Shown here: in pieces, positions 1 through 6,018 of the stretch
How the letters are laid out: the number at the start of each line of letters is the position of its first letter
Position numbering within the stretch: position 1 is the first letter of the stretch
Origin: Thiohalocapsa sp.
GTDB lineage: Bacteria; Pseudomonadota; Gammaproteobacteria; Chromatiales; Chromatiaceae
DNA: 8,885 bases
NCBI RefSeq assembly: GCF_019695415.1
Contig: NZ_JAIFKJ010000115.1
Span: forward strand, 1 to 8,885
Direction of reading: 5' to 3'
Program-made: the position numbers and the translations under genes
Notes under the pieces: model-generated
The model's database searches: none
Seen by the model: the letters and a program-made list of their open reading frames with translations, nothing else
Told to the model about the DNA's origin: nothing

Positions 1-658
1 CGAGCAGCACCGGTGTGAATCCGGCGTGGGGGACGCGCTCCAGCAACTCCGCGGCCTGGGCGTTGCTGGGATGGCCGAGGGCACCGCCCACCCGGCGCTG
101 GACGGTCGGCGGATAGGGCCCTGGCTTGAGCATCTCCGGTTCATGGTTGGCCTCCAGCATCAGCGCATCGCACTCGCGCAGCGCGTCGCACATGCGCGGC
201 GTCACAGTGCCCGCATCCGTCAGCACACCGAGGCGACGCCCGTCGCCCTCGAACACGAACTGGCAGGGCTCGCGCGCGTCGTGCGGCACAGGGATCGGCC
301 GCAGCACCATGGCACCGATGCGCAGGCTCCGCGCATGGCTCGGGAAGAGCCGCAACCGCGCCACGGCATCGGGCCTGCGGGCCTTGGCGGGACCTGTGCA
401 GACGCCCTTCCAGGTGCCGGGGGACGCCCAGACCTCCAGGTCATAGCGCCGGGCGAGACGAGGGACGCCGGCGATATGGTCGCCGTGCTCGTGGGTGACG
501 ACAACGGCCGTCAGCTCGCCGGGCTGGACGCCGATGGCGGCGAGGCGCTGCTCTACTTCCCGCAGGGAGAAACCGCAATCCAGCAGCACACGCGTGCCGT
601 TACATTCGATGAGGGTCGCGTTGCCGCCGCTGCCGCTGCCCAACACCGCGAAGCGCAT
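1..658 (-). CDS. MBL-fold metallo-hydrolase (YycJ/WalJ-like), 3' end beyond the left edge
   Basis: This is the first 219 residues of a metallo-beta-lactamase-fold hydrolase; the C-terminus lies outside the window. The N-terminus has the typical opening MRFAVLGSGSGGN, followed by LLDCGFS near residue 25. The metal-binding signature THEHGDH is at residues 55-61 (H56, H58, D60, H61). Further likely ligands are H126 (PHDA), D148 (LTDAG), H172 (EANHE) and H196 in GHPSN. This pattern matches the YycJ/WalJ-type subfamily, cytoplasmic dinuclear-metal hydrolases suspected to be nucleases or phosphodiesterases; the substrate is inferred, not shown. The start at 658 fits the family; an in-frame GTG at 664 would add two residues. 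No strong ribosome binding site is visible. It follows bamC by about 108 bases on the same strand and is probably co-transcribed with dapA-bamC. Confidence 0.9.
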   Translation of the reverse strand, partial: MRFAVLGSGSGGNATLIECNGTRVLLDCGFSLREVEQRLAAIGVQPGELTAVVVTHEHGDHIAGVPRLARRYDLEVWASPGTWKGVCTGPAKARRPDAVARLRLFPSHARSLRIGAMVLRPIPVPHDAREPCQFVFEGDGRRLGVLTDAGTVTPRMCDALRECDALMLEANHEPEMLKPGPYPPTVQRRVGGALGHPSNAQAAELLERVPHAGFTPVLL

Positions 659-766
659 GCGCACTAACCGATCCCGATATCAACAAAGGATGTCCGAGCG
701 CAGGGAAGCGGCGCTGCGGCCAGGTTGCCAAGTGGTGCGCAGCATCCGACAACGAAGTCCTGCAGC

Positions 767-1936
767 CTAGCGAAGCTCTTCTGCAAGCAGCCCCAGGATG
801 CGCTCGCCCGTGCCGCCGGTGGTGGGTCGGCCGGCCGCGTCCAGCACCCTGACGCGGGTTTCGTCGGCGCCGGCATCGAGCCGCACTTGGTATTGCTCGA
901 CCTCGCGGTCGCCGCTGCCGCGCCAGAATGCGACACGGTCGATGATCCCCCGCTTGCCGTCAGCATCCCTTTGGGGGTCATCGTAGCGAACATAGAAAAC
1001 GCCCTCGCTGCGGTTGCGGTCGGCCACGGCGAAGCCGCTGCGATCCAGGGCGAGCCCTGTTTGTCGCCAGGCCTGACGATATTCTCCAGGTATCACGAGC
1101 TCCGCGCTGGCGCCGCTGCCCACGAGTCGAGCGCCTGCGCCGGCGGGCACTGTGCCAGCAACGCCGGCAGCGCTGCCACCGCCACCGGCGAGCATGCGGT
1201 CGGCGTCACGGTCTGACACGCCCAGATAGAGCATCAGGCGGCGCAGCATAATGGCCTCTTTGTCAGGGTCGTTACCGGCCGGCTCCCATACCGTCGTGGC
1301 CCCCTCACCGACGGTGTTGCGCACTAGACGCTCCTCCATACCATTGTGGGTCAGATAGACCTCGGTGGAGTCCCGGACGGGGCCTGCGTCGATGCGGACG
1401 CGATATTGATCGCGGGTGGAGGTGGAGTAGAGCCCATCCAGCACCTTGCGGACCTGGCGAGTGATGAAGTCGGAGCGGACCTCCGCACGGTTCTCCAGCC
1501 AATCCGTCTTCATGACGCCCGTCGCCGGGTCCTGCTCGACCAGCAGGATGCCCTGCTGGCGCCAGAACGCGACCACTTCCGGCCAGACGGCGGCGGGCGG
1601 TGCGTCGATATCGAGCCAGCGGCGGTCCCCCGAGCGGCGCAGCGTCACCCCCTGCACTTCTGGCAGCACAGTGCTGCTACCGGCGATGCGGGTACGGGCC
1701 GCGCGCTCGCCGGCGTAGCTCGAATAGGTGGCCGTGCCCGAGGCACTGGGGATGTCCAGGGCGTCATCGAAGGTGGCGCCGGCGAGGTCGGGCGGCAGCT
1801 CGAGATTCTCCGAGGCCTCGCGCTGTTCCTTGTATTCGAGCGACTGGTCCGGCAGGACCTTGTCTAGTGTGCCGCCGCAGCCCGCGACGAGCAGTGCCGC
1901 CAGAGCGGCCAGCAGTTGGGTAGATCGCTTGGTCAT
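767..1936 (-). CDS. bamC: Outer membrane protein assembly factor BamC (lipoprotein)
   Basis: BamC is an accessory lipoprotein of the BAM complex, which inserts beta-barrel proteins into the outer membrane. The 389-residue product starts with a lipoprotein signal: basic MTKR, a hydrophobic stretch, then lipobox VAGC with the acylated cysteine at C20. Next comes a low-complexity segment containing LPPDL (residues 48-52), typical of the BamC N-terminal region that binds BamD. Two helix-grip domains follow, at about residues 98-243 and 278-389, joined by a Gly/Ala-rich linker (about 249-277). E. coli BamC is about 344 residues; the extra length is mostly in the linker and loops. It lies 77 bases after dapA on the same strand, as in E. 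coli. The start codon has no obvious Shine-Dalgarno, but it is the only one placing the signal peptide correctly. Confidence 0.93.
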   Translation of the reverse strand: MTKRSTQLLAALAALLVAGCGGTLDKVLPDQSLEYKEQREASENLELPPDLAGATFDDALDIPSASGTATYSSYAGERAARTRIAGSSTVLPEVQGVTLRRSGDRRWLDIDAPPAAVWPEVVAFWRQQGILLVEQDPATGVMKTDWLENRAEVRSDFITRQVRKVLDGLYSTSTRDQYRVRIDAGPVRDSTEVYLTHNGMEERLVRNTVGEGATTVWEPAGNDPDKEAIMLRRLMLYLGVSDRDADRMLAGGGGSAAGVAGTVPAGAGARLVGSGASAELVIPGEYRQAWRQTGLALDRSGFAVADRNRSEGVFYVRYDDPQRDADGKRGIIDRVAFWRGSGDREVEQYQVRLDAGADETRVRVLDAAGRPTTGGTGERILGLLAEELR

Positions 1937-1976
1937 GATGGCTGGGACAATGGGGTTGCGCTGCTCACCACTGAGA

Positions 1977-1999
1977 CCAGCACCCGCGGCAGGTGCCGG
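1977..1999 (-). other. Hairpin in the dapA-bamC intergenic gap
   Basis: Read as minus-strand RNA, CCGGCACC and GGTGCUGG can pair over 8 positions (one G-U) around a 7-base loop. The hairpin begins about 14 bases after the dapA stop and about 40 bases before the bamC start. It has no U-tract, so it is not a canonical terminator. It could be a partial attenuator or an RNA-processing/stability element setting the dapA:bamC ratio. The pairing is visible; any function is inference. Confidence 0.35.
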
Positions 2000-2013
2000 C
2001 GGCTGCGGCGGCC

Positions 2014-2892
2014 TCAGCTCGCACCGACGCGCTGCATCGCCTCCCGCAGCGGTGCGTGGTAGTCCTCACTGAGCCAAGTGAGGGGAAGGCGGATGCCGCG
2101 CTGCGCGAGCCCCATTTCCGCCATGGCCCATTTCACCGGAATTGGGTTGGACTCCAGGAAGAGCGCACGGTGGAGACCATCGAGGCGCGCGTTCAACGCC
2201 AGTGCCGTCTCCCGGTCCCCGGCGAGGGCCGCCTCGCACATCTCTTGCATCAGCGCCGGGGCAACGTTGCTGGTAACGGAGATAACGCCGTCACCGCCGC
2301 GCAGCATGAACTCGCAGCCCGTGCCGTCATCGCCACTATAGAGGGCAAAATCCGGCCCGCAGAGCTCGCGCAGCCGGGCGACGCGGTCGAGGTCGCCGGT
2401 GGCATCTTTGAGGCCAATGATGTTGTCCACAGCCGCCAGTGCGGCGGTGGTCTCCGGCAGCATGTCGCAAGCGGTGCGGCCCGGGACGTTGTAGAGGATC
2501 TGCGGTATGGCGACGGCTTCGGCGACGGCCTGGTGATGGGCGATGAGCCCTGCCTGCGTCGGTTTGTTGTAGTAAGGGGTCACCAGCAGCGCCGCATCGG
2601 CACCCACTTCCTGCGCGCAGCGAGTGAGTCGTATGGCCTCCGCGGTGGCGTTGGCACCAGTACCGGCGATGACCGGAATGCGCCCGCGGGCCAGCTCGAC
2701 GCAGCGAGCGATCACAGCGCAATGCTCACGCTCGTCCAGCGTCGCCGACTCTCCCGTGGTGCCCACGGCAACGAGGCCGGCAGTGCCGGCCTCGACATGG
2801 AACTCCACCAGCCGCGCGAGCGCAGTATCGTCGACGGACCCGTCCTCATCCATCGGTGTGATCAGCGCGACGATGCTCCCACGCACAAACAT
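2014..2892 (-). CDS. dapA: 4-hydroxy-tetrahydrodipicolinate synthase
   Basis: DapA condenses pyruvate with aspartate-4-semialdehyde, the first committed step of the diaminopimelate/lysine pathway in the cytoplasm. The 292-residue product matches the usual family length and is a complete TIM barrel of the DapA/NAL class I aldolase family. Visible key residues are T45-T46 in GTTGES (pyruvate carboxylate binding and proton relay), Y107-Y108 in TPYYNKP, Y134 in LYNVPGRT, R139 (substrate carboxylate) and Schiff-base K162 in GLKDATGD. The N-terminus MFVRGSIVALITPM is the standard DapA start. The Shine-Dalgarno is weak (AAGTGG-like) and overlaps a short inverted repeat, AGTGG-C-CCACT, at 2894-2904. 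It is the first gene of a dapA-bamC-hydrolase transcript and is divergent from gcvR. Confidence 0.97.
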   Translation of the reverse strand: MFVRGSIVALITPMDEDGSVDDTALARLVEFHVEAGTAGLVAVGTTGESATLDEREHCAVIARCVELARGRIPVIAGTGANATAEAIRLTRCAQEVGADAALLVTPYYNKPTQAGLIAHHQAVAEAVAIPQILYNVPGRTACDMLPETTAALAAVDNIIGLKDATGDLDRVARLRELCGPDFALYSGDDGTGCEFMLRGGDGVISVTSNVAPALMQEMCEAALAGDRETALALNARLDGLHRALFLESNPIPVKWAMAEMGLAQRGIRLPLTWLSEDYHAPLREAMQRVGAS

Positions 2893-2925
2893 CAGTGGCC
2901 CACTTGGTGCCTAAACAATCTGCGG

Positions 2926-2955
2926 ATACTAGCGCGCGCCCCAGCGACCTTACAA
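2926..2955 (-). promoter_or_regulatory. Candidate sigma-70 promoter for dapA-bamC
   Basis: On the minus strand, TTGTAA (2950-2955, 4 of 6 to the -35 consensus) and TAGTAT (2926-2931, 4 of 6 to the -10 consensus) are separated by 18 bases. Transcription would start near 2919, giving a leader of about 27 bases. The pair stands out in very GC-rich DNA and lies in the divergent gap, which supports it. The short leader leaves no room for a riboswitch. Confidence 0.5.
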
Positions 2956-3036
2956 GGCAGCGACGGGCGCTGCGCCGGCCGCCAGGGCGCGCCAGCGGCT
3001 TCAGGCAGACAGCGCGTCAGCTCCCGCGGCCTGGCC

Positions 3037-3064
3037 TTGGCCCCGCAAAAGGGCATGCTATACA
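3037..3064 (+). promoter_or_regulatory. Candidate sigma-70 promoter for gcvR
   Basis: TTGGCC (3037-3042) and TATACA (3059-3064) are 16 bases apart, and an overlapping TACACT (3061-3066) would give 18. Each -10 candidate matches 4 of 6 consensus positions. A start near 3071 would leave a leader of about 42 bases before gcvR. The match is weak, but this is one of the few AT-containing spots in the gap. Confidence 0.4.
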
Positions 3065-3112
3065 CTCGGCGCGAGCTTGCCGCCGGCCGCCCCATGACCC
3101 TTCAAAGGAACC

Positions 3113-3652
3113 ATGAGCACGCACAAGACTTTTCTCGTGATCTCTGCCCTCGGCGAGGACCACCCGGGCCTGGTCAACGACCTGTCGCGGACCATCCTCG
3201 AGCAGGGCTGCAACATCGAAGACAGCCGTATGACGGTGCTGGGTGGCGAGTTTGCCGCCATCCTTCTGGTAGAAGGCAAATGGAACACCCTGGCCAAGGT
3301 TGAGAATGCACTGCCCGAGCTTGAGCGCTCACTCGGCCTCACCATCACCTGTAAGCGCACCGGCGAGCGCGAGCGCAGCACCGACAAGGTGCCCTATGCC
3401 GTCGATGTCATTGCCATGGACCACCCGGGCATCGTCAACAACCTGGCCGGCTTCTTCGCCGAGCGGCAGATCAACATCGAGGACATGGCCACCAACACCT
3501 ACGCCGCCGCCCACACCGGCACGCCCATGTTCGCCGTGCACATGACCGTCGGCATCCCGGCCTCGACACACATCGCGACTCTCCGCGAAGAGTTCATGGA
3601 CTACTGCGACGGGCTCAACCTCGACGCGGTCCTGGAGCCGCTCAAGTCCTGA
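3113..3652 (+). CDS. gcvR: Glycine cleavage system transcriptional repressor GcvR (two ACT domains)
   Basis: The 179-residue protein consists of two ACT domains, at about residues 6-80 (LVISALGEDHPGLVNDLSR) and 96-172 (VDVIAMDHPGIVNNLAGFF). Each carries the D-H-P-G-(L/I)-V-N turn and the following NIED strand, the ligand-binding loop typical of ACT regulators. No DNA-binding domain is present. In E. coli, GcvR binds the activator GcvA and blocks activation of the gcvTHP operon when glycine is low; a GcvA partner is not in this window. The start is supported by AAAGGA at 3104-3109, 3 bases before the ATG; the ORF has no upstream alternative that fits the family. It is divergent from dapA and 92 bases before bcp, the same arrangement as in E. 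coli. Confidence 0.9.
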   Translation: MSTHKTFLVISALGEDHPGLVNDLSRTILEQGCNIEDSRMTVLGGEFAAILLVEGKWNTLAKVENALPELERSLGLTITCKRTGERERSTDKVPYAVDVIAMDHPGIVNNLAGFFAERQINIEDMATNTYAAAHTGTPMFAVHMTVGIPASTHIATLREEFMDYCDGLNLDAVLEPLKS

Positions 3653-3688
3653 GCCCGCCGCGCCGGCCCACCACCGCCAGGGGCGGGC
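3653..3688 (+). terminator. GC-rich hairpin directly after gcvR
   Basis: GCCCGCC (3653-3659), immediately after the gcvR stop, can pair with GGCGGGC (3682-3688) over 7 bases. The 22-base loop is mostly C and G. There is no T-run after it, so intrinsic termination is doubtful. It may be a 3' stabiliser or a partial terminator between gcvR and bcp. Alternative registers such as GGCCC with GGGCC compete with this one. Confidence 0.3.
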
Positions 3689-3744
3689 CAGACCGGCTGA
3701 AAACCCGCCGCCGCCAACCCGTCAGCCCCACAGAGGAATTACCC

Positions 3745-4212
3745 ATGGCAGTCGCAATCGGCGAGACCGTCCCGGACATCGAGCTCCCCGCCACCGGTGA
3801 CAAAACCCTGAAGCTCTCGGACCTACGCGGGCAGCGCGTCGTCCTCTACTTCTACCCGAAGGCGAGCACCCCGGGCTGCACCCAGGAGGGGCTCGACTTC
3901 ACATCGGCACAGGAAGCATTCGCCAAGCTCAATACGGCCATCGTCGGCGCCTCCCGCGACGGCATCAAGGCGCAGGAGAACTTCAAGGCGAAACAGTCCT
4001 TCGGCTTCGACCTGCTCTCCGACAAGGACGAGGCGCTGTGCAAGGCGTTCGACGTCATCAAGCTCAAGAAGATGTACGGCAAGGAATCCCTCGGCGTCGA
4101 GCGCAGCACCTTCCTCATCGACGAGCGGGGCGTGCTCCGCCAGGAATGGCGCGGCGTGAAGGTCAAAGGCCACGTGGACGAGGTCTTGGAGGCCGTGCGC
4201 GCACTGGGCTGA
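3745..4212 (+). CDS. bcp: Peroxiredoxin, Bcp/PrxQ type
   Basis: This 155-residue cytoplasmic thiol peroxidase reduces hydrogen peroxide and organic hydroperoxides. It is a full-length AhpC/TSA-fold protein of the Bcp/PrxQ family. The active-site segment YFYPKASTPGCTQEG places the peroxidatic cysteine at C45, with T42 and P43 in the usual T/S-x-x-C context. The resolving cysteine at position 50 of E. coli Bcp is absent (L50 in CTQEGLDF); the only other cysteine is C99 in DEALCKAF. It may therefore act as a 1-Cys enzyme or use another thiol. The ribosome binding site AGAGGA (3732-3737) lies 7 bases before the ATG and fixes the start. It follows gcvR by 92 bases, the conserved gcvR-bcp pair. Confidence 0.94.
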   Translation: MAVAIGETVPDIELPATGDKTLKLSDLRGQRVVLYFYPKASTPGCTQEGLDFTSAQEAFAKLNTAIVGASRDGIKAQENFKAKQSFGFDLLSDKDEALCKAFDVIKLKKMYGKESLGVERSTFLIDERGVLRQEWRGVKVKGHVDEVLEAVRALG

Positions 4213-4214
4213 CG

Positions 4215-4265
4215 GGCGCTTACCGCCGCAAACCCCCTCACCCCGCAACACCCGCGGCAAGCGCC
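4215..4265 (+). terminator. Hairpin with C-rich loop after bcp
   Basis: The arms GGCGCTTACCGC (4215-4226) and GCGGCAAGCGCC (4254-4265) pair at 11 of 12 positions, with one A-C mismatch. The upstream arm starts 2 bases after the bcp stop. The 27-base loop is rich in C and A and has only two G residues. There is no T-tract, so this is not a classical terminator; the C-rich, G-poor loop resembles a Rho-loading sequence. It could end bcp transcription or separate bcp from the PhoH gene. Confidence 0.4.
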
Positions 4266-4319
4266 GCGCGGTATGGCCCTCGTAATACTGCCACGGCCGA
4301 GGCGCGCCCAAAGCTGCTT

Positions 4320-5738
4320 ATGATCAAGCGCGAGAACGATAAGCCCTGTCTCTTCGTCCTGGATACCAACGTGCTGATGCACGATCCAACGGCGATCTTC
4401 CGCTTCAAGGAGCACGACATCTTCCTGCCGATGGTGGTGCTCGAGGAGCTCGACGCGGCGAAGAAGGGTGTCTCCGAGGTGGCCCGCAACGTGCGCCAGG
4501 TGAGCCGCTTTCTGGACCAACTGATGCAGGACGCGGACAAGACCGAAATCGACGCCGGTCTGCCGATCCAGCCCTTCGGCGAGTACGGCAGCGGTGTCAC
4601 CGAGCCGCCGGCGGGGCGGCTCTTCTTCCAGACAGAGCCGCTGTCGCAGCACTTCGACACCGTCCTACCCGGCACCACCGCCGACAACGAGATCCTGGCC
4701 ACGGCGCAGTCGCTGCAAGGACGCCGGGCCGAGCACACCGTCGTCATCGTTTCCAAGGACATCAACCTGCGCATCAAGGCCGCGGTGCTGGGCCTGCCGG
4801 CGGAGGACTATTCCAACGACCGAGTACTGGACGACGTCGACCTGCTCTACACGGGTATGGCGCCGCTTTCGGACGACTTCTGGGAGCACCACGCAAAGGA
4901 GGTGGACGCCTGGCAGGAGGAAGGTCGCACCTTCTACCGCGTCCAGGGTCCGGACGTGGCGGACTGGTATCCGAGCCAATGCCTGTATATGGATCAGGAC
5001 GAGAGCTTCGAGGCCATGGTGCGGGAGCGCCGCGGAGAGACCGAGGCGGTCATCGAGCTGGTGGACGACTACCGCCTGCAGCGGCACAACGTCTGGGGCA
5101 TCTCGGCACGCAACCGCGAGCAGAACTTCGCGCTCAACATGCTGATGGACCCCGAGCTCGATTTCGTGACTCTGCTCGGCACAGCCGGCACCGGCAAGAC
5201 GCTGCTGGCGCTGGCTGCTGGACTGGCACAGGTGCTGGATCGCAACATCTACCGCGAGATCATCATGACTCGGGTGACGGTCCCCGTGGGTGAGGATATC
5301 GGTTTCCTGCCCGGCACCGAGGAAGAGAAGATGACCCCCTGGATGGGCGCGCTGATGGACAACATGGAGGTGCTCACACAGACGGAGGGCGGCGACTGGG
5401 GCCGGGCCGCCACCAACGATCTGCTGCGCTCGCGGGTACGCATCCAGTCGCTCAACTTCATGCGCGGACGAACCTTCCTGCACAAATACATCATCCTGGA
5501 CGAGGCACAGAACCTGACAGCCAAGCAGATGAAGACGCTCATCACCCGCGCCGGCCCGGGGACGAAGATCGTCTGCCTTGGGAATATCGCACAGATCGAC
5601 ACGCCCTATCTGACTGAGACCACGTCCGGCCTGACCTACGTGGTGGACCGCTTCAAGGACTGGCAGCACAGCGGCCACATCACGCTGATCCGCGGCGAGC
5701 GGTCGCGGCTCGCGGACTTCGCGTCGGACGAGCTCTGA
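4320..5738 (+). CDS. PIN-PhoH protein (PhoH2/YlaK-like RNA-associated ATPase)
   Basis: The 472-residue protein fuses an N-terminal PIN ribonuclease domain (about residues 9-160) to a C-terminal PhoH ATPase domain (about 262-472). Candidate PIN acidic residues are D15 in VLDTNVLMHD, E42/E43 in VVLEELD, D122 in TADNEILATA and D147 in SKDINL. The ATPase half has Walker A GTAGTGKT (287-294), Walker B IILDEAQN (D394, E395), GNIAQID (421-427) and the terminal GERSRLA motif. Mycobacterial PhoH2 of this architecture has RNA helicase and ribonuclease activity, so an RNA-processing role is likely but inferred. The first ATG of the PIN domain is at 4320; reading frame continues upstream over bcp, but that extension has no homology-like content. 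The Shine-Dalgarno is weak. It starts 107 bases after bcp. Confidence 0.92.
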   Translation: MIKRENDKPCLFVLDTNVLMHDPTAIFRFKEHDIFLPMVVLEELDAAKKGVSEVARNVRQVSRFLDQLMQDADKTEIDAGLPIQPFGEYGSGVTEPPAGRLFFQTEPLSQHFDTVLPGTTADNEILATAQSLQGRRAEHTVVIVSKDINLRIKAAVLGLPAEDYSNDRVLDDVDLLYTGMAPLSDDFWEHHAKEVDAWQEEGRTFYRVQGPDVADWYPSQCLYMDQDESFEAMVRERRGETEAVIELVDDYRLQRHNVWGISARNREQNFALNMLMDPELDFVTLLGTAGTGKTLLALAAGLAQVLDRNIYREIIMTRVTVPVGEDIGFLPGTEEEKMTPWMGALMDNMEVLTQTEGGDWGRAATNDLLRSRVRIQSLNFMRGRTFLHKYIILDEAQNLTAKQMKTLITRAGPGTKIVCLGNIAQIDTPYLTETTSGLTYVVDRFKDWQHSGHITLIRGERSRLADFASDEL

Positions 5739-5744
5739 GCCACA

Positions 5745-5842
5745 CGTCTCCCGCCGGACTCGGCGCTGCCATGGGAGACGCTGAGTATTGGCTTTGCCTT
5801 TCCGTGATCGGCACGGGAGACGCCAGTCAATCGGCGTCTCCC
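5745..5842 (+). repeat. Cluster of four complementary 8-10 base arms
   Basis: The sequence CGTCTCCC occurs at 5745-5752 and, within GGCGTCTCCC, at 5833-5842. Its reverse complement GGGAGACG occurs at 5773-5780 and, within GGGAGACGCC, at 5815-5824. Arms 1-2 form an 8 bp stem enclosing a smaller hairpin (GCCG-GACT-CGGC, 5753-5764). Arms 3-4 form a perfect 10 bp stem with an 8-base loop. Because the arms are interchangeable, 1-3 and 2-4 pairings are also possible. A further hairpin, CCGTG-ATCGG-CACGG (5802-5816), competes with arm 3. No T-tract follows on either strand. It begins 6 bases after the PhoH stop. It could be a 3' processing element or a dispersed intergenic repeat. Confidence 0.7.
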
Positions 5843-5868
5843 CTGGAGCCGACCACCCCGAGGTCAGC

Positions 5869-5891
5869 GCGGGTGGCACTCTGCGGGTGGC
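5869..5891 (+). repeat. 9-base tandem direct repeat upstream of the dsrE promoter candidate
   Basis: GCGGGTGGC occurs at 5869-5877 and again at 5883-5891, a period of 14 bases with a 5-base spacer. It lies about 30-50 bases before the -10-like box at 5923-5928, where an activator could bind. It may equally be chance in GC-rich DNA. Confidence 0.45.
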
Positions 5892-5922
5892 GGTGAATGC
5901 TGCACTTCCCCTCGCTAGCCCC

Positions 5923-5928
5923 CATAAT
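5923..5928 (+). promoter_or_regulatory. Candidate -10 element for the dsrE-like gene
   Basis: CATAAT matches the -10 consensus at 5 of 6 positions and is isolated in GC-rich DNA. No good -35 hexamer sits 16-18 bases upstream (CTGCAC at 5900-5905 is poor), so activator help would be expected. Transcription would start near 5935-5937, giving a leader of about 82 bases. Confidence 0.35.
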
Positions 5929-5936
5929 CCGCACTC

Positions 5937-5990
5937 ATGGCAGCGGCGCCAACGCCACCGCCGTACCAATCAGGGTCCGCCTGGACCTAA
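5937..5990 (+). CDS. Possible 17-codon leader ORF, near-leaderless, with Pro-Pro-Pro
   Basis: An ATG at 5937 opens a 17-codon frame, MAAAPTPPPYQSGSAWT, ending with TAA at 5988-5990. It begins 9 bases after the end of the CATAAT box, so the transcript could start at or within two bases of the ATG, making it leaderless. The three consecutive prolines would slow ribosomes without EF-P. Its end overlaps the hairpin GGTCC-GCCT-GGACC (5974-5987), just upstream of the dsrE start. It is out of frame with the dsrE gene. An ORF this short can arise by chance; no homology is recognised. Confidence 0.2.
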   Translation: MAAAPTPPPYQSGSAWT

Positions 5991-6005
5991 CCACCAAAGA
6001 ACCAT

Positions 6006-6010
6006 GAGGA
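6006..6010 (+). promoter_or_regulatory. Ribosome binding site deciding the dsrE-like start
   Basis: GAGGA lies 8 bases before the ATG at 6019, a good Shine-Dalgarno and spacing. The in-frame ATG at 6004 has only a poor AAAGAA upstream, and it overlaps this site. The 6019 start also gives a cleaner signal peptide. Confidence 0.65.
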
Positions 6011-6018
6011 CTCCCAAC

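Noticed and set aside
26..667. Plus-strand ORF of 213 codons at the left edge
   Set aside because: The opposite strand encodes a clear MBL-fold protein with HxHxDH; the plus-strand translation is a shadow.
2893..2930. Lysine riboswitch before dapA
   Set aside because: The likely leader is only about 27 bases, far too short for a lysine riboswitch.
1993..3303. Long plus-strand ORF (436 codons) opposite dapA and into gcvR
   Set aside because: It is antisense to a complete dapA with all catalytic residues and overlaps gcvR out of frame. Long antisense ORFs are common in high-GC DNA, and the translation has no recognisable domain.
4038..4319. N-terminal extension of the PhoH reading frame
   Set aside because: The frame is open upstream of 4320 but overlaps the bcp coding end out of frame, and the predicted extension is Arg/Gly-rich with no PIN-domain content.
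4665..5969. Long minus-strand ORF (434 codons) opposite the PhoH gene
   Set aside because: It is antisense to the PIN-PhoH coding region with its intact Walker motifs, and shows low-complexity His/Arg/Val-rich content typical of shadow frames.
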